Below are positions 10,289-22,995 of a stretch of 64,000 nucleotides of DNA, piece by piece. Below the pieces are notes generated by a model that saw nothing but the letters and a program-made list of their open reading frames with translations, searched no databases and was not told where the DNA came from. The DNA comes from Mauremys mutica. Lineage: Eukaryota; Chordata; Testudines; Geoemydidae. Both the position numbers and the translations under genes were made by a program. How positions within the stretch are numbered: the stretch's first letter is position 1; each line of letters opens with the position of its first letter. The DNA lies in assembly GCF_020497125.1 (NCBI RefSeq), contig NC_059072.1, positions 73,663,697-73,727,696 on the forward strand, in the 5' to 3' direction.

Positions 10289-11433
10289 ACTGAATATGTG
10301 GCCCAGAAGCTGCAAAAGATAAGAGAAACAGATATGCTTTAGGGGTTTAGGGATGATAATAAGCAAACAGGAAAGATTAAATAATTGGATGCAAAGAGCA
10401 ATGATTAGACCACTGGTGTGCTCATTATTTGACCATATCATCCTACTGTTACCTTACGCTTCCCTCAATCTTTTTGTTGTATCCATCTGTTGTCTCTTGT
10501 CTTCATGTTCTTCAGGGCAGGTACCATCTTTCTATTGTGCTTTACAGTGCCTAGCACAATGGGTCCATGATTGGAGCATCTAGATATTATCATAATACAA
10601 ACAGTGATAAGAGCACATCATCCTGGTGCTGAGCTTTCTCTGCATAGAGCAAGAAGTTAATTTAAAGATAATAGGCCTCATTTTTAAGGCCTCCATTGCT
10701 TTGGACAAAGTTATTCAACACCTATTCAATAACTCTTGTACCTCAGGGACCAAGATCTCCTTTGACAGTTACATTTCATAGAAATAAAACTCAAAATCAG
10801 GAGGTTAAATTCATGAAAGTGGAACAGAGCTTTCCAGGCAACTGTCTCTAGACTATGGCACTCCTGGTGGAAGGATAAGAATGACTACCTACCTAACCTC
10901 CTTCAGCATGCAATGCACGACTCATTGCCTTTTAATCTATCCTTCCCAAAACAGCAACAACTAAGAAAGGGAAAATAAAAGAGAGAAACATGCTCTCTCT
11001 GTCTCTGTCTCTCTCTAACATGCAGAGAAAAGAGGAGGAAAAGTATTCCAGGAACCTCACAGGAGATAGTTGGGTGTGTGTGTGTGCAGAATATAATCTT
11101 CTTGTTGGGCTTTGTCTTGCATTAATTCTTCTTATTTTGAAGGGGGAGAGCATGGTGACGTGTGCCTGATTAGAACCTAGGGATGCTGCACATGTAAAAC
11201 TGCATTTGATGAGGTGGTTTCTGATGGAAATGTAAGATGTGATACTTCGCATGCACTAAATGTGGCACCAGCCATCATGATAGCTAGATAGATTTAAACT
11301 AGGCAGGATAATGTGCTTGAGAATATATGGTAGGGAAATGTTCCTGCATTGCCTCTTTTCCATCTCTGACTCTATGATATGGCTCTGTGCAAATGAACTT
11401 TCCTATTTATTGAACATTGTTCTTTCTCTCAAG
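10289..11433. other. Intron, mostly unassigned
   Basis: 10460-10600 resembles a CORE-type dispersed repeat ('cagggcaggtacc', 'cagtgcctagcacaatggg', 'tattatcataatacaaa'). The rest shows no recognised feature apart from short CT and GT runs near 10990-11090. Confidence 0.45.
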
Positions 11434-11579
11434 CTGAGTGCACCATCGTAGGTGACTCTCATTTTACAACATTTGATGGTCGTCATTATACCTTTCTTGG
11501 GATTTGTCAGTATATTCTGGTAAAAGGCACCGGGAAAGACAAATTCACAATCACTTTACAGAAAGCTCCATGTGGTCAG
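11434..11579 (+). CDS. OTOGL: OTOGL exon: VWD2, N-terminal part
   Basis: The exon opens the second VWD domain with [20 protein letters not shown], the canonical C.(V/I).GD.HF.TFDG...F start, followed by [10 protein letters not shown] and a CGQ end. The conserved cysteine and aspartate residues contribute to the VWD fold and calcium site. It enters by completing an alanine codon after tctcaag and ends in phase 0 before gtaagc. Confidence 0.95.
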
Positions 11580-12263
11580 GTAAGCTCACACTTGAATTTG
11601 AGATGATAAATGGGTACATAAAAATAGCAGGTAATCTTACATAGCCAGCCAATGTAAATTAACCAGGCATGCTTACTAGTAATAATATCAGAAATAAAAT
11701 TGAAACAGTTTTGCTTCTTTTTACACTGAGGAGCTAACTATAGTTTGATCATGATCTGTGTGTTACCACTATTGCCCTTTGTAAAATTAATTGCTGCCTT
11801 TCTGGGATTAAGTCAACAGACCTTTTCATTCATGCATGATTACACAGGTATCCACATATTTGGTTACAGCCTGAGCAGGTGTCTTAGACAGAAAAACACT
11901 CTTACTGAAGAACTGATAGGTTTAATATACTGCCAGCTAGGTAAGAGAGATTTCTTAGCAGTCTGAGACACTTATTTGTTATTTTATAGGATATCACATT
12001 CCTTGGAACAGTATGTTTAAGAAGGTCACAAAAATATTAAAATGTTAACTGCCATCTGTGTCAGTTTGTGTCTGAAGAGTTCAGGATATGATATTGGTCT
12101 GAGTTAACAGCAACCTTAACTTTTAATTTCATTTTAAAAAAAAAGTGAAATACTTGACATTATTTTAACATACTTTTGGATGAACAAACTGAAGTTTAAT
12201 TCAGTGTTAGTAAAACACTCTTTGTATCTTTCTGTCTGTCTGATAAAATTCATTTTCACTCAG
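11580..12263. other. Intron, nothing recognised
   Basis: This is AT-rich sequence with no repeat family I can name and no coding signal beyond chance frames. Confidence 0.5.
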
Positions 12264-12387
12264 AACCTCGACCATGGCTGCATCCAGTCTGTAACACTAG
12301 TTCTTGAAGATGATATGAGTAAACAAGTGACTCTTACCAGGGATGGTGAAGTCCAAACTGGCCCTAGCCAGGGTTTTAACTTTAATG
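12264..12387 (+). CDS. OTOGL: OTOGL exon: VWD2, second part
   Basis: The exon encodes the beta-strand segment HGCIQSVTLVLEDDM, then VTLTRDGEVQTGP, matching the 'C..SV.(V/L)......L..(D/G)G.V..G' stretch of VWD domains. It starts in phase 0 after actcag and ends in phase 1 before gtaaga. Confidence 0.93.
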
Positions 12388-12754
12388 GTAAGAAAAACAT
12401 GGATTAGAGTTCACATTCTTGCCTTCATATTTTCTAATGCTTTTTATTATACTTTTCTACAAGTAAATAATTCCTTGGAAGACCCAAACCATGAAAGGTG
12501 CTAACTACTGTTAAAAGACTTAACCGTCTTCATTTTAATAACCTATGGAATGCTGCGTATACTCTAGAAATACTTTATGTAGGGGTGGGGAATCCCTGTG
12601 TTATACTGCCAAGGACACCTATAGATGTCAGCCATTCTGATTTTTTTTTTTACTGGATCGTCCTGATGCTAAAGGGATGGTCCTGCTTATTCTTGGAACA
12701 TGTTGCAAGCCAAAATGCAAACGAGGCTCAACTTGGTTTAATGGCATCTGCATG

Positions 12755-12920
12755 GGTTTGAGAGCTGAGAATACATGAGTCTTGACTCTGATACTGATTT
12801 ACTATGTGACTTTGGGAAATTTAGTTCACCTTCTTGTCTCAATTTCCACACTTTTAAAACTGTGAAATAATATTTACCTGCCTCAGAGGGTTGTTTTGAG
12901 GATTAACTAGTGAGATTTTA
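12755..12920 (+). mobile_element. MIR-type SINE
   Basis: The order 'ctatgtgactttgggaaatt', 'tgtgaaataatatttacctg' and 'cagagggttgttttgaggat' follows the MIR body closely. Confidence 0.75.
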
Positions 12921-13537
12921 AGGTTGAAGCTAGCATCTGATTATGTCCACTTCTCAGACAAACTTGTTAAGATGTTTGTGAATATGTATAAATGAGTTAG
13001 TTGGTTTGGGAGGAAACCGCTCAGCAGAATATTTTAATTATCAAAGACAAATATATGAGGCAAGGAATTCAAAAGTTAAGATAACACTTAAAAAAACTCC
13101 ACCCCAAAACATTAAAGCTTAAGCAAAGGAAAGTTTGGGAATGTAGTTAAGAAGCTCTACCTTTTTAGCCTCACTACCTTGTGGAACATCCTTGTGAAAG
13201 GTAAATATTTGTCTATGACAAATATCTTGGTATTACAGCTAGGACATGCTATTAAACCCTGGGTAGCTGAATGTTTTGGCTATAGCTAGGAACATTTTAA
13301 AGTTTTATATATTGAAGTGTTTTGTCTGAAGCTGCAGGCATCTTAAACCATTTTCACTGCAGTTATGCAAAAGAGTGTTATGTAAATTAGCTGCAAAGGC
13401 ATACTGGGTTTAAGATGTCTGCAACTGCAGGGAACCCAACCACTATTGATAATAATTGGATACAATGATTGTAAAATTTTCATTGCCCACTATAAGGGTT
13501 TTATTAGGAAGGTGGACTTGGTGCTGGATAGGGATTT

Positions 13538-14588
13538 TAGAATCATAGAATATCAGAGTTGGAAGATCATCTAGTCCAACCCCCGGATCGAAGCAGGACC
13601 AATCCCCAACTAAATCATCCCAGCCAGGGCTTTATCAAGCCTGAGCTTAAAAACCTTTAAGGAAGGAGATTCCACCACCTCCCTAGGTAACCCATTCCAG
13701 TGCTTCACCACCCTCTTTGTGAAAAAGTTTTTCCTAATATCCGACCTAAACCTCCCCCACTGCAACTTGAGGCCATTGCTCCTTGTTCTGTCATCTGGTA
13801 CCACTGAGAACAGTCTAGATCCATCCTCTTTGAAACCCCCTTTCAGGTAGTTGAAAGCAGCTATCAAATCTGCCCTCATTCTTCTCTTCTGTAGATTAAA
13901 CAATCCCAGTTCCCTCAGCCTCTCCTCACAAGTCATGTGTTCAAGCCCCCCAATCATTTTTGTTGCCCTCTGCTGGACTCTTTCCAATTTTTCCACATCC
14001 TTCCTGTAATGTGGGGCCCAAAACTGGACACAGTACTCCAGATGAGGCCTCACCATTGTTGAATAGAGGGGAATGATCACATCCCTTGATCTGCTGGCAA
14101 TGCCCCTACTTATACAGCCCAAAATGCCATTAGCCTTCTTGGCAACAAGAGCACACTGTTGACTCATATCCAGCTTCTCATCCACTGTAACCCCTAGGTC
14201 CTTTTCTGCAGAACTGCTGCCTAGCTATTCGGTCCCTAGTCTGTAGCAGTGCATGGGATTCTTCTGTTCTAAGTGCAGGACTCTGCACTTGTCCTTGTTG
14301 AACCTCATCAGATTTCTTTTGGCCCAATCCTCTAATTTGTCTTGGTCCCTCTGTATCCTATCCTTACCCTCCACCGTATCTACCTCTCCTCCCAGTTTAG
14401 TGTCATCTGCAAACTTGCTGAGGGTGCAGTCCACACCATCCTCCAGATTGTTAGAAGATATTGAACAAAACCAGCCCCAGGACCGACCCTTAGGCACTCC
14501 GCTTGATACTGGCTGCCACTAGACATGGAGCCATTGATCACTACCTGTTGAGCCCGACAATCTAGTCAGCTTTCTATCCACCTTCTAG
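13538..14588 (-). mobile_element. CR1 LINE, 5'-truncated, relatively well preserved
   Basis: Read on the minus strand, the element carries the reverse-transcriptase segment with KFADDTKLGG (catalytic aspartates in the FADD motif, within 14225-14497), then a 191-codon stretch (14185 down to 13610) with the conserved CR1 C-terminal motifs and the typical 3' end at 13538. The two open stretches are in the same frame and separated by one TAG at 14222-14224. The LINE is truncated upstream of the catalytic motif, so it cannot move on its own. Confidence 0.9.
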
Positions 14589-14589
14589 C

Positions 14590-14800
14590 TTTTTGTTTGT
14601 ATATGAAATGTAGTAATAATAATTAATAATAAAATTATTAGGTAGCATTTTCTGTATAAAGACTGCAATAAACCTCTGTTAATTAACCTCACAATGCCCC
14701 TGTGAGTCAAGAAAGTTGTATCATTCCCATTTTGCAGAAGAGAAAGCTCAGGTTGAGTGATTTGCCCAAAGTTACACAGGGAGTCTTTGGCAGATACTGG
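14590..14800 (-). mobile_element. MIR-like SINE, reverse orientation
   Basis: 'attcccattttgcagaagag' followed by 'tgcccaaagttacacaggga' is the reverse complement of the MIR core. It directly abuts the CR1 end. The left part (AT-rich, about 14600-14700) is less certain. Confidence 0.6.
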
Positions 14801-15015
14801 AAAAGGTTCATATTCTCCCTTGACTCTGTCATCAATGGAACTGTCATTCGTCTCACCAGAGGCATGATGTTATTGTTGTTGTCTAGTCAAAGAATGGAGA
14901 ATAGTCTCTGGTCTAGTAGCTGACATGTACAGGAAGGTGATGCATACATTTTTATGCTGATTATGGTTCACTGTAGTTGTGGCATCTGGTTCATTTTGCC
15001 AATGTTGAAGATGTG

Positions 15016-16661
15016 TGTTGCAGGGTTTGGGGGTTATGTCACCATGTGCTCTGCAGCCCTGGGTGTTTTAAAATGTTCTGCTGCTGTAGCTCCCAGCCTG
15101 AAACGCTCACAGCTAGCCTACAGACATGCAGGTCACACCTTGAGAGAGAGAGAGAGAGAGAGAGAGAGTGTGTGTGCTAGATAGCCCTGGTTCAGCACTG
15201 TCTGACCCCAGCAGTCTGTCTGCCTTCCATCAGCCTGGGTTACAACCAGCAAGGTGACCCCAATGCACTTCCATTCCTGAATTTCTCCAAAACTCTGTGC
15301 CCTGAAGTGTCCAGCCCTCTCCTGGACAACTCAGAGAAATAATAAGGTTTGTTTGCTCCTTTAAAGAGACAAAAGCACATTAAATCTTATTAACTTCACT
15401 GGGATAAATATACCCTTTCCTGCAAACACAACACTGAGTAGGTTTATAATAAAAATAAAACATTTAGTAACAATAGAACATAGGTTAAGTGAAGCCAACT
15501 AAAAAATAAATAAATGTAGAAATGGTTACAAGCAAATCAAAGTGAAAACATGTATCTAGAAGTTTAAAACCTTGTCTAGCAAGGTACAGGCTTTGTTCAA
15601 GATGATTTTTCTCACCAGCCTTCCTTCTTCCCAATCCTGTCTGACTTTCCTCAGGTCATGATCTTCCACAAAAGTACAAGACACTGACTTCCTACGTCTT
15701 CCTAGGTGAAAGATCTCTGCCTAAGCAGGTTTCTCAGCTATATTCAAATCCCAGAGACTTTAACTCTCCCCCCTTTAGTTGAAGGACCCATCTCTCTCAG
15801 CTTGCAAGACCTCTGCCACCTTGTCTGTCTAGTAGTGGATGCCAGAGATGGTATCTGTCTTTGCTTATATCTTCCAAAATTCAATGACCTTGTTTCAAGA
15901 GGTGGGGTAACCTTGTGCTGTTCTTTCCTTCTTGTGGTCTTCCCCTCCCCCTGTAAGTAAATGGGGATTAAATTGTTTTTATTCCACCATGTTTAATTTA
16001 TATGGGAGACAAGTGAATAGCTGTGACATCCCCTCCTGTCGGAGAGGCATGTTTCTCCCTTTGTTTGGACATAGGCTGTAAAGCTTAATACCAATGAGTA
16101 TCCATAATTCCTTATATGGTGTCAATATATACATTTTACAATGCTATTAATCACTAGTGTGTCAAAGGCTTTCATAACACCTCATTCGATACACTTTAAT
16201 ACTGTAATATTGTATACAATCTGTTGATTCAATTGCTTATCACTTAAGGTTCAGTCCCCATGTCTTTATATCCCAGATAAAGTTTCTCTTTTCTGCTGGA
16301 AGCTATCTCCTCTCCCCACTTAATAGTTTAGTTTAACTAATATGTAAATGGGCCTTCCTTGTCTCTGCCTGACAACAGGGCTGGTCAGAGAAGCCAATAC
16401 ACTTTTGTTTGTCTAGGGCAGACCTGTTTGCCAACTCCATATGACATGCCTGGTTTAAACAGCATATATCCATAACTCTTAATGCACACCATGTACATAT
16501 ATCGCACAAACATATTAATGATCAATGAGTTATTAATTTTCCAATGGCAAATTACATGACAGCTTTTAGATACCAGTTATAACCATAGTGGTGTAGTGAG
16601 TATGTCAGGCCTGAGAAGAGTTGCTGACACAGAGTAGTGAACCACAATTGGGCCTGTCACA
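15016..16661 (-). mobile_element. Probable solo LTR of an endogenous retroelement
   Basis: The segment begins TGTTGCAGGG and ends CCTGTCACA, giving TG...CA ends. Flanking ATGTG and GTGTG agree at 4 of 5 bases. No coding region is present. Parts near 15250-15560 resemble 60250-60510, so the family is repeated. Orientation (minus) and the LTR interpretation are inferences; the boundaries are my best estimate. Confidence 0.45.
15141..15177 (+). repeat. (GA)n(GT)n microsatellite
   Basis: This is an uninterrupted GA run followed by GT repeats, inside the probable LTR. Confidence 0.95.
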
Positions 16662-16885
16662 GTGTGGTACATGGTTGGCTCCATTAGTTTTGGTGCAGGG
16701 TGGGCAGGGATATTTGGAGTGTTCTGAGGTTGTGTATAGTCCATTGGTCCATTAATTGCATTTCCCTACTTTTCAAAGTTTTTTTTTTTTTTTAAGTTGA
16801 AACATTTAAAACCATAGGGCTGGTTTCTGTATGGAAATATTTCAACCAAGGAAAAATTACTTATTTTTTTTTCTGTTATGTGCAG

Positions 16886-17063
16886 GGGACATTGAAATTC
16901 AGAACCTGTCTTCTTTGTTTGTGCAGCTGAAAACTAGATTTGGTTTAAAGATTCAATTTGCTAAAGATGGGGAGAGACTTTATATACAAGTCAATACCAG
17001 CTGGAAAAGAAGAACTCTAGGTCTATGTGGAACTTTTAATGGGAACTTAAGAGATGATTTTCT
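16886..17063 (+). CDS. OTOGL: OTOGL exon: VWD2 core with GLCG motif
   Basis: The exon encodes FVQLKTRFGLKIQFAKDG, then LGLCGTFNGNLRDDF. The GLCG.(F/Y)NGN..DDF block is the most conserved VWD signature; the N-G-N-x-x-D-D residues form the calcium site. The residue before GLC is leucine, not cysteine, so the CxxC redox motif found in VWF D1/D2 is absent. NLS and NTS are possible glycosylation sites. It enters phase 1 after gtgcag and ends in phase 2 before gtaagt. Confidence 0.95.
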
Positions 17064-17359
17064 GTAAGTTTGTTTTTTATATATGTCTAGATTGAATTTA
17101 ATAACAGGTGAAATATTCAGATAAATCTAACCAATCAGTCAAAAAAACCCAAAACACTTGAGTTTAATTACAAGAATCTCAACAACTTTCTTTTTTAACA
17201 TTAAATTGGTTCACTCAATACCCTATGCAGTGGTTATTTCTCTGTCAAATTCTTAAGAATCAAGGTGTTTGTGCTCCTCCCCCTCCATCCCCCAAGGTGA
17301 GATGCATCAGTTTTACAGAGAGACAATGTTGTCTGGTGAGTTGAGAAGGGGCCTGGAAG

Positions 17360-17455
17360 TCAGGATTCCTGATGTGAAATTCTGCCCTATCGAAGTCAAT
17401 GGCAAAGCTCCCTTTGACTTCAGTGGGATGAGGATTTCACCTCTGGACTCTATTA
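17360..17455. repeat. Short palindromic element
   Basis: 'gatgtgaaattctgccctat' and 'gatgaggatttcacctc' flank 'gaagtcaatggcaaag...tttgacttcagtggg', so the outer and central motifs both form inverted repeats. The same design is at 25187-25257. Confidence 0.6.
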
Positions 17456-19674
17456 TGTGTAAAATAATGACTATAACTTATCTACTTCACAGTGAAATTG
17501 CTTAACTCACTAATGTCTGCAAAGTGTTTTGAGATGCTTGGATGCAAGACAATATATAAATGTAAATGGTTATTTATGACAGTGCAATCATAGAAAAATG
17601 AACAACTAGAGATTTATCTAATACACAGAATACATCTCATATATAGAATATAGCTATATTGTGTTTCTCTATTTTGTATTAAAAATTGATCAAGGGATTG
17701 TTTTAGTCTGTTACATCTTGTCTGTGGTTTGAATTGGCAGAGGTCAGATCTACGTCTGCCAAGATCATGATCGCGCTGTTATATTTGCCAGAGAGCATAT
17801 TAGTTAACATATTTATCATTAGTCAAACAGAAAAAGTCCATTGAGCAGCTTGGTTGAGTCTAGCAGCATCTTTATCCTCTCTATTAGATTTAGTGACAGC
17901 ACTCTACAGGAATTACTACAGGGGTTTCAGAGGACAGAGAGATGATTCATTCCCAAACTGAGTAAAAGCAAATATTTAACAGAAGGCAGGTTTTGTATCA
18001 TTGTTTAACTCCTTGGCGCCGGGGGTCAGATTTCCTTGCATGAAGTCCACTGCTGGCGACGGATTTACTGGGAAACACCAGCACAAAAGGATTAACGATT
18101 TCTTTATTTCTTGGTTGTATTGGGGTTGCAGCACCAGGAAGGTAGTGAGAAGTACAGTTGATGCGATCTTGAGTCATTTCATGGCTCTCTGTTGGGGGGG
18201 ATGAAGTTGGTATACGCTTACCAATAAATAAAATTCACTTTTTAGCAGATTCACTTTTTTTTGGTAAAACATTTTGTTCTCTTTTGATTTATGGACTGAA
18301 CAGGGTTTTTTTCAACAAAGGAAAGCAGCCTTTCTGTGACCATGCTGATTTATCTCGACCATGACATGGCAAGAAACTACTCTGTAAATCACTGTATGCC
18401 ATCCTCCTTTTTAAGAAAGATTAACATGTCATCTGTGTATTGAACCATTTTATTCCTGGTATTTCCAGGTAGCTCCTTTGCATCCAAACTATCAGCACAG
18501 GGCATCAGAGCCAGGAAAAATGACAGTATCCAATACTGTTACCATCTTCCCTTGATTTCCAAACACTATTATTGCTTGATTTTTTTCCTTAAATTTTATT
18601 AGGATTGGCACAACTTTAAACTAGAAGAATTCCTTAATCACAAAGGATACCCTTTCCTCTTCCCTTCAGCCCTACTTCTCTACCTTCCTGAAAATCCTTC
18701 AAACTCGATCACAATTCTTTATAGAAAGTATATTTGTTTGACATATTGAATACAAAATTAAAACATCATTGAGAATTGGCTATTTGTCAGCTTTTTTTAA
18801 TGCTTCACTAAACACGTGAGTTTTAGCAATGACCAAATTCTGTTCTCCCCTCTGGATCATCCAGCTCTGCTATGAATGTACTTGCTTGGGGTGGAAGTGA
18901 GGTCAGACATTTCTGCATCAGTAAAATATTAGCTGAAGCTGGACCTGACTTTTATTATACTTTTTTGAAAGCTAAAAAATGTGGAGACTGCTTTTTTGAA
19001 TGGTGAATTTACTTATGTGTTTGAGGTTCTTTGACTTGCTGAGCCTAACCCATGTGGCCAGTAGAAACAGCAGGACACATTCTGATTCATTTTCTCAGAG
19101 GAAGCAGCTTAAGTTTATCAGCATATCCACAACAACAGCTAGTGTCTGTTACTTACGTCAGGGCTTGGGCCCTGGGGTTACCTGGGCTATCACAGGCAAG
19201 AGTTTATGGGCTGCGTGACTGCTCCAGCAACTTATGAGCTGACGAGAGAAACTTTTATTTTAAAAAGTTAATGCCTTTGAATATGTGAAAAAGAACATTA
19301 CACATTTTCTATTTAGAACTAAACTTTGGCCTTCCTTTTTAGATCATTGTTTACAAAGTGTTTTGATTTGCATTTAATAATAAAATTGGTCAATTATGCA
19401 ATGTTTTTCTTTTTAAAGACAGGCACAAACATAAACAAATTCCCACTGAAATCCACTAAAGTGTGCTTTAAGGGTAGATTTTTTTAACAGCTCTCCATTT
19501 TTGTCATAACTTGTCTCCCTTGATGTCAATAATAAAGTGGACTTCAAAGAGAATCAGGACAACACTGAATGCTTTTGAAAATCCCGCCCTAAATTTATAT
19601 TCCATACTCTCAAATTATCATTCTTTTTGCACTGTGTTGGATTTTTCTGGTTCAAAATCCATACATTGGATGCA

Positions 19675-19890
19675 GTGTTTCTCAGTGGATAGAGCAGGCC
19701 TTAGGAGACTTTAGTTCTATTCCTAGGCCTGCCACTGGTCTGTGAGGTGATCTTAGGCAAGTCACTTCACCTCTCTCTCTGTGCTTCGGTTTCACCATTC
19801 GTAAAGTGGGGATAATGCTACTGCCCTCATTTTGTAACGTACTTGGAGATCTACTGATGAAAAGTGCTAAATAAGAGTTAGGGGTTGTTG
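19675..19890 (+). mobile_element. MIR-type SINE
   Basis: 'gtgaggtgatcttaggcaag', 'tcacttcacctctctctctg' and 'gtaaagtggggataatgcta' match successive MIR segments, with an AT-rich tail after 19880. Confidence 0.8.
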
Positions 19891-20991
19891 TTATTTGCTG
19901 GGGCAAGCCTGACAAATGGAGACAGGAAACCCGAAAGAACATTCATCTCTCATATTTGTTTTCTTGGTTTTAATTATTTTTTTAAAAATGTATTATGAAT
20001 GCTCTGTTCTTCTCTATTGTGACTGAGCAAATGCCCTGGCTCTGGGATGCTACTTCTGTTTCTAGAATCTATACAAGTTTCCAATTTCCAGGTAAGTACC
20101 TAACTTACAGAAGTTTGACATTTATCTGAAAACAGAAATGTGTGTCGACTCTGAAGTGACTCTGAGTCTGCATCTCTCTGGCCCTTTGCCACATCACCAT
20201 CTTGAATTCTATGCCAAGATGACAGTGAGGTGTCTGATTTTGCAGATGTGCCCAAGTGATTTAGAACCACAAAGTCCATTTGGGAATTGGTGTCCCTAAG
20301 TCGCCGAGGCACTTTTGAAAATCACGCCTGAGGTGAACAAGGACATAGTCAACAAGAGTTTCTGTGAAATTAATGGAACTGATCTAAGAATGTTATAAAG
20401 AATTTATAAGACAGAGTTGGCCGTCCCAAGCCCTCCTCCCCGGGGGCCGGACAGGCTGGGAAATAACCGGCCTGGCCCCTGGGAAATGGACTCGGGGGGG
20501 AGAGGGGGGCAGAGCTCTCTGCTCTCTAACTTGGAGGGGTCTCAGTGGGCCCTTCTCGCTTCACAAAGCCACGTGGTACGGGCCAGATCCTCGGCTGGTG
20601 GCTCCATGGATGGCAATGGAGCCCAAGTGATCTATGCTGTGGGCATTATAACATTATAAAATGTTTGTAATAATGCAAAGAACACTGGACAGGCCTTGAT
20701 TAAGTATACTTAACTTTCCAAAATGTTTCTGTACCTATACCAGGCTGTTACACTTTCAAAGGTAGGATTAGCCAGTTGTAAAGGAAAATGTTTTCATGAG
20801 AGTTGTTCATTTTCATTCCTTTAGAAAGATTCTGAAACAAAATGCAGTGATAGGGTAATTCCACTTTGGTGTGGAAACAATGGATGTGCAAGAGAGATCT
20901 GGACAAATGCATAGACAATATTAATAACTAGTCTATGTGAGAAGCCCTCCTACCAGGCAATCTTTTACTTTATCTTTCCTTCTCCCTTCAG

Positions 20992-21116
20992 TTCTCCAGC
21001 GGGGATGATTGAAGGAACCCCTCAGCTTCATGCCAATGCATGGAAGATTTCTTCAGCTTGTTTTGCGCCTGTCAACATTCCTGTGGTTGATCCTTGCAAC
21101 ATTAATCAACAAAACG
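20992..21116 (+). CDS. OTOGL: OTOGL exon: end of VWD2, start of C8-2
   Basis: The exon encodes SPAGMIEGTPQLHANAWKI, the terminal VWD segment (G..E.....ANAWK), then SSACF and DPCNINQQ leading into C8. It enters in phase 2 after cccttcag, completing a leucine codon, and ends in phase 1 before gtacgg. It is the structural equivalent of the exon ending at 716. Confidence 0.94.
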
Positions 21117-22995
21117 GTACGGTCTCACTTTTGGAATTTGGATTTAGATTTATCTTAACCACATTACTAGATCAGGATTTTGTTCTCTCTATGCTGCCTG
21201 AGCTTCATTGTTACTTACAGATTATCTGTGGGTATTAGTTTAACTTCAGTTTTAGACACACACTGATTTTTTTTTCAAACCCTTTCCTTTGGTGTGTTTA
21301 ATGTCCTTAATATACAAACTGAAATAACCGTTGGCATATGCAAAGGTGATTACTTAGTTTTAGATGTGCTTATGTTTCCTTTTAAGAAATATATGCAGGT
21401 TTTGCAGATTTGAAGGCTGTAAGGCTCCTCTCTGATATGCATGTGTAGCTCACACTAATTGTGCCTTATCCCCAGGTATAATTTGGATTTAGTATTTTTA
21501 ATGTTTTGGGGTATAATCTTCAAGTCCTTAATCAGGCCTTACCTCCACTGAAGCCAATGGGATTGAGCCCTGAGTAAAGACTACAGGACTGAGCCCAGAA
21601 TAATCTTTAACTCTTAGGAAGCTAGTGAATCCTAAGGAGTTTTATATCTTGAGGGCTGGGCAGTTTTCTAGAGTGCTGTGGTTGTCTGTGGCCAATATGA
21701 GGGGGGCACGTTAGGACTTTTGTGTAGAGTCATCTCCTCAATTCCCCCCAAGATACTCTCTTCTTTCCTCTGGCCTGCCTGAAAGATTGCCCTGCCTCCC
21801 TCTGCTGTCAAGTTCCACCCCCTGTTTCATACAGGAAAGCAGCATGGGCAGATGATGCAGAGCAGCAGTGGTGGATGGCAATGGATGCCATCTAGTATAG
21901 CACACAGAAGGACAGCGATGTTGATGTGGCTGGCTGGGGAGATGGTAGCTGGAAAACAGGCAGCTTGTTATCAAAGAGCTGAGCCTTCTTGGCAGCTCCA
22001 GGAGAGCTCAGGGAGAGGTGTGGTTGGTGGCGAGAGACAGCAAAGACCTGAGTTTGTTCTGCTCTTAGCCTTTATATTTGAGTTCAAAGGACAAGTATGG
22101 TCATCTTTAGGAAACCAAGTACTGTAGAAGAGGTCCAAGTGCAGCAATAAGCCACATATGGCACTTCAGCATTCCTATGGTGGGCTGGCATAGACATCAG
22201 CCATGCAGTTGGAATGATCATCTGTGGCTTCCACCATGTAATAGCCAAGCATTCAGTCACCAGCTTCTCATAGAATATCAGGGTTGGAAGGGATCTCAGG
22301 AGGTTATCTAGTCCAACCCCCTGCTCAAAGCAGGACCAATCCCCAGGCAGATTTTTGCCCCAGATCCCTAAATGGCCCCCTCAAGGATTGAACTCACAAC
22401 TCTGGGTTTAGCAGGCCAATACTCAAACCACTGGGCTATCCCTCCCACCTCTGCTTCTGTTAATGCCAGGAGATAAAATGAACAAAAGCATGAAATGGGC
22501 TCAGCACCAAAGCAGAAATAATGGAATATTTTGTGCCAGATAAGAATTTCAGTGGGCAGGCTAGCAAAAAGTCAGTAACTCCAGGAACCACTATGTGGCG
22601 CATGGAGAGCGCAGTAGTCTTGGGACATTTGGGTCCCAAAGCTCCAATTTGTAATAACTGCCCAGCCTGCGTGCCAAGAAAAGTTTGGCCATTGCAAACT
22701 CTCAGAATTGTCAATGACTTTCCTTATGCTTTCGAAATGTATTCTGCTTCCATTTACATGTTTCCTTCACCTCAATATAGATTTTTATTTAGTTACATAT
22801 TTTTATTGAAGCAAAGTTCATTGCTGAAATATTTACATCAGTTACAAAGAACAATATTTTATGGAACTACTTTATGTAGAAGCTTTTATTGCATAGTTAT
22901 ATGAATTGATGTGTTGTTGATACTCTTTGCTATTTATTTTTGGTTGATATATTATCATGGGTACTGCCAAAAAAGAAAATGTTGCCTTCCCTTAG
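21117..22995. other. Intron with one SINE
   Basis: The intron contains a copy of the 'ccactgaagccaatgggatt' motif near 21545 and the SINE at 22268-22446. 21600-22260 and 22450-22980 are unassigned; the chance frame at 22521-22904 shows no domain. Confidence 0.5.
22268..22446 (-). mobile_element. Tortoise Pol III-type SINE with CR1 tail
   Basis: It has the same structure as the copy at 7008: a CR1-like 3' end at the left ('tcatagaatatcagggttgg') and a tRNA-like head with A and B boxes at the right, ending 'ccactgggctatccctccc'. It is the least diverged of the three copies. Confidence 0.88.

Larger units (their letters stand above)
12388..16885. other. Intron with MIR, young CR1 and LTR
   Basis: The intron carries a MIR (12755-12920), a minus-strand CR1 (13538-14588), a reverse MIR-like segment (14590-14800) and a probable solo LTR (15016-16661). 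12921-13537 is unassigned. Confidence 0.55.
17064..20991. other. Intron, mostly unassigned
   Basis: The intron contains a palindromic short element (17360-17455), a MIR (19675-19890) and fragments of palindromic dispersed elements (20240-20660, including 'gggccagatcctcggctggt'). The 2 kb from 17500 to 19650 shows no family I can name. Confidence 0.45.

Noticed and set aside
14253..14522. 89-codon + strand frame
   Set aside because: It is the antisense shadow of the CR1 reverse-transcriptase segment on the minus strand.
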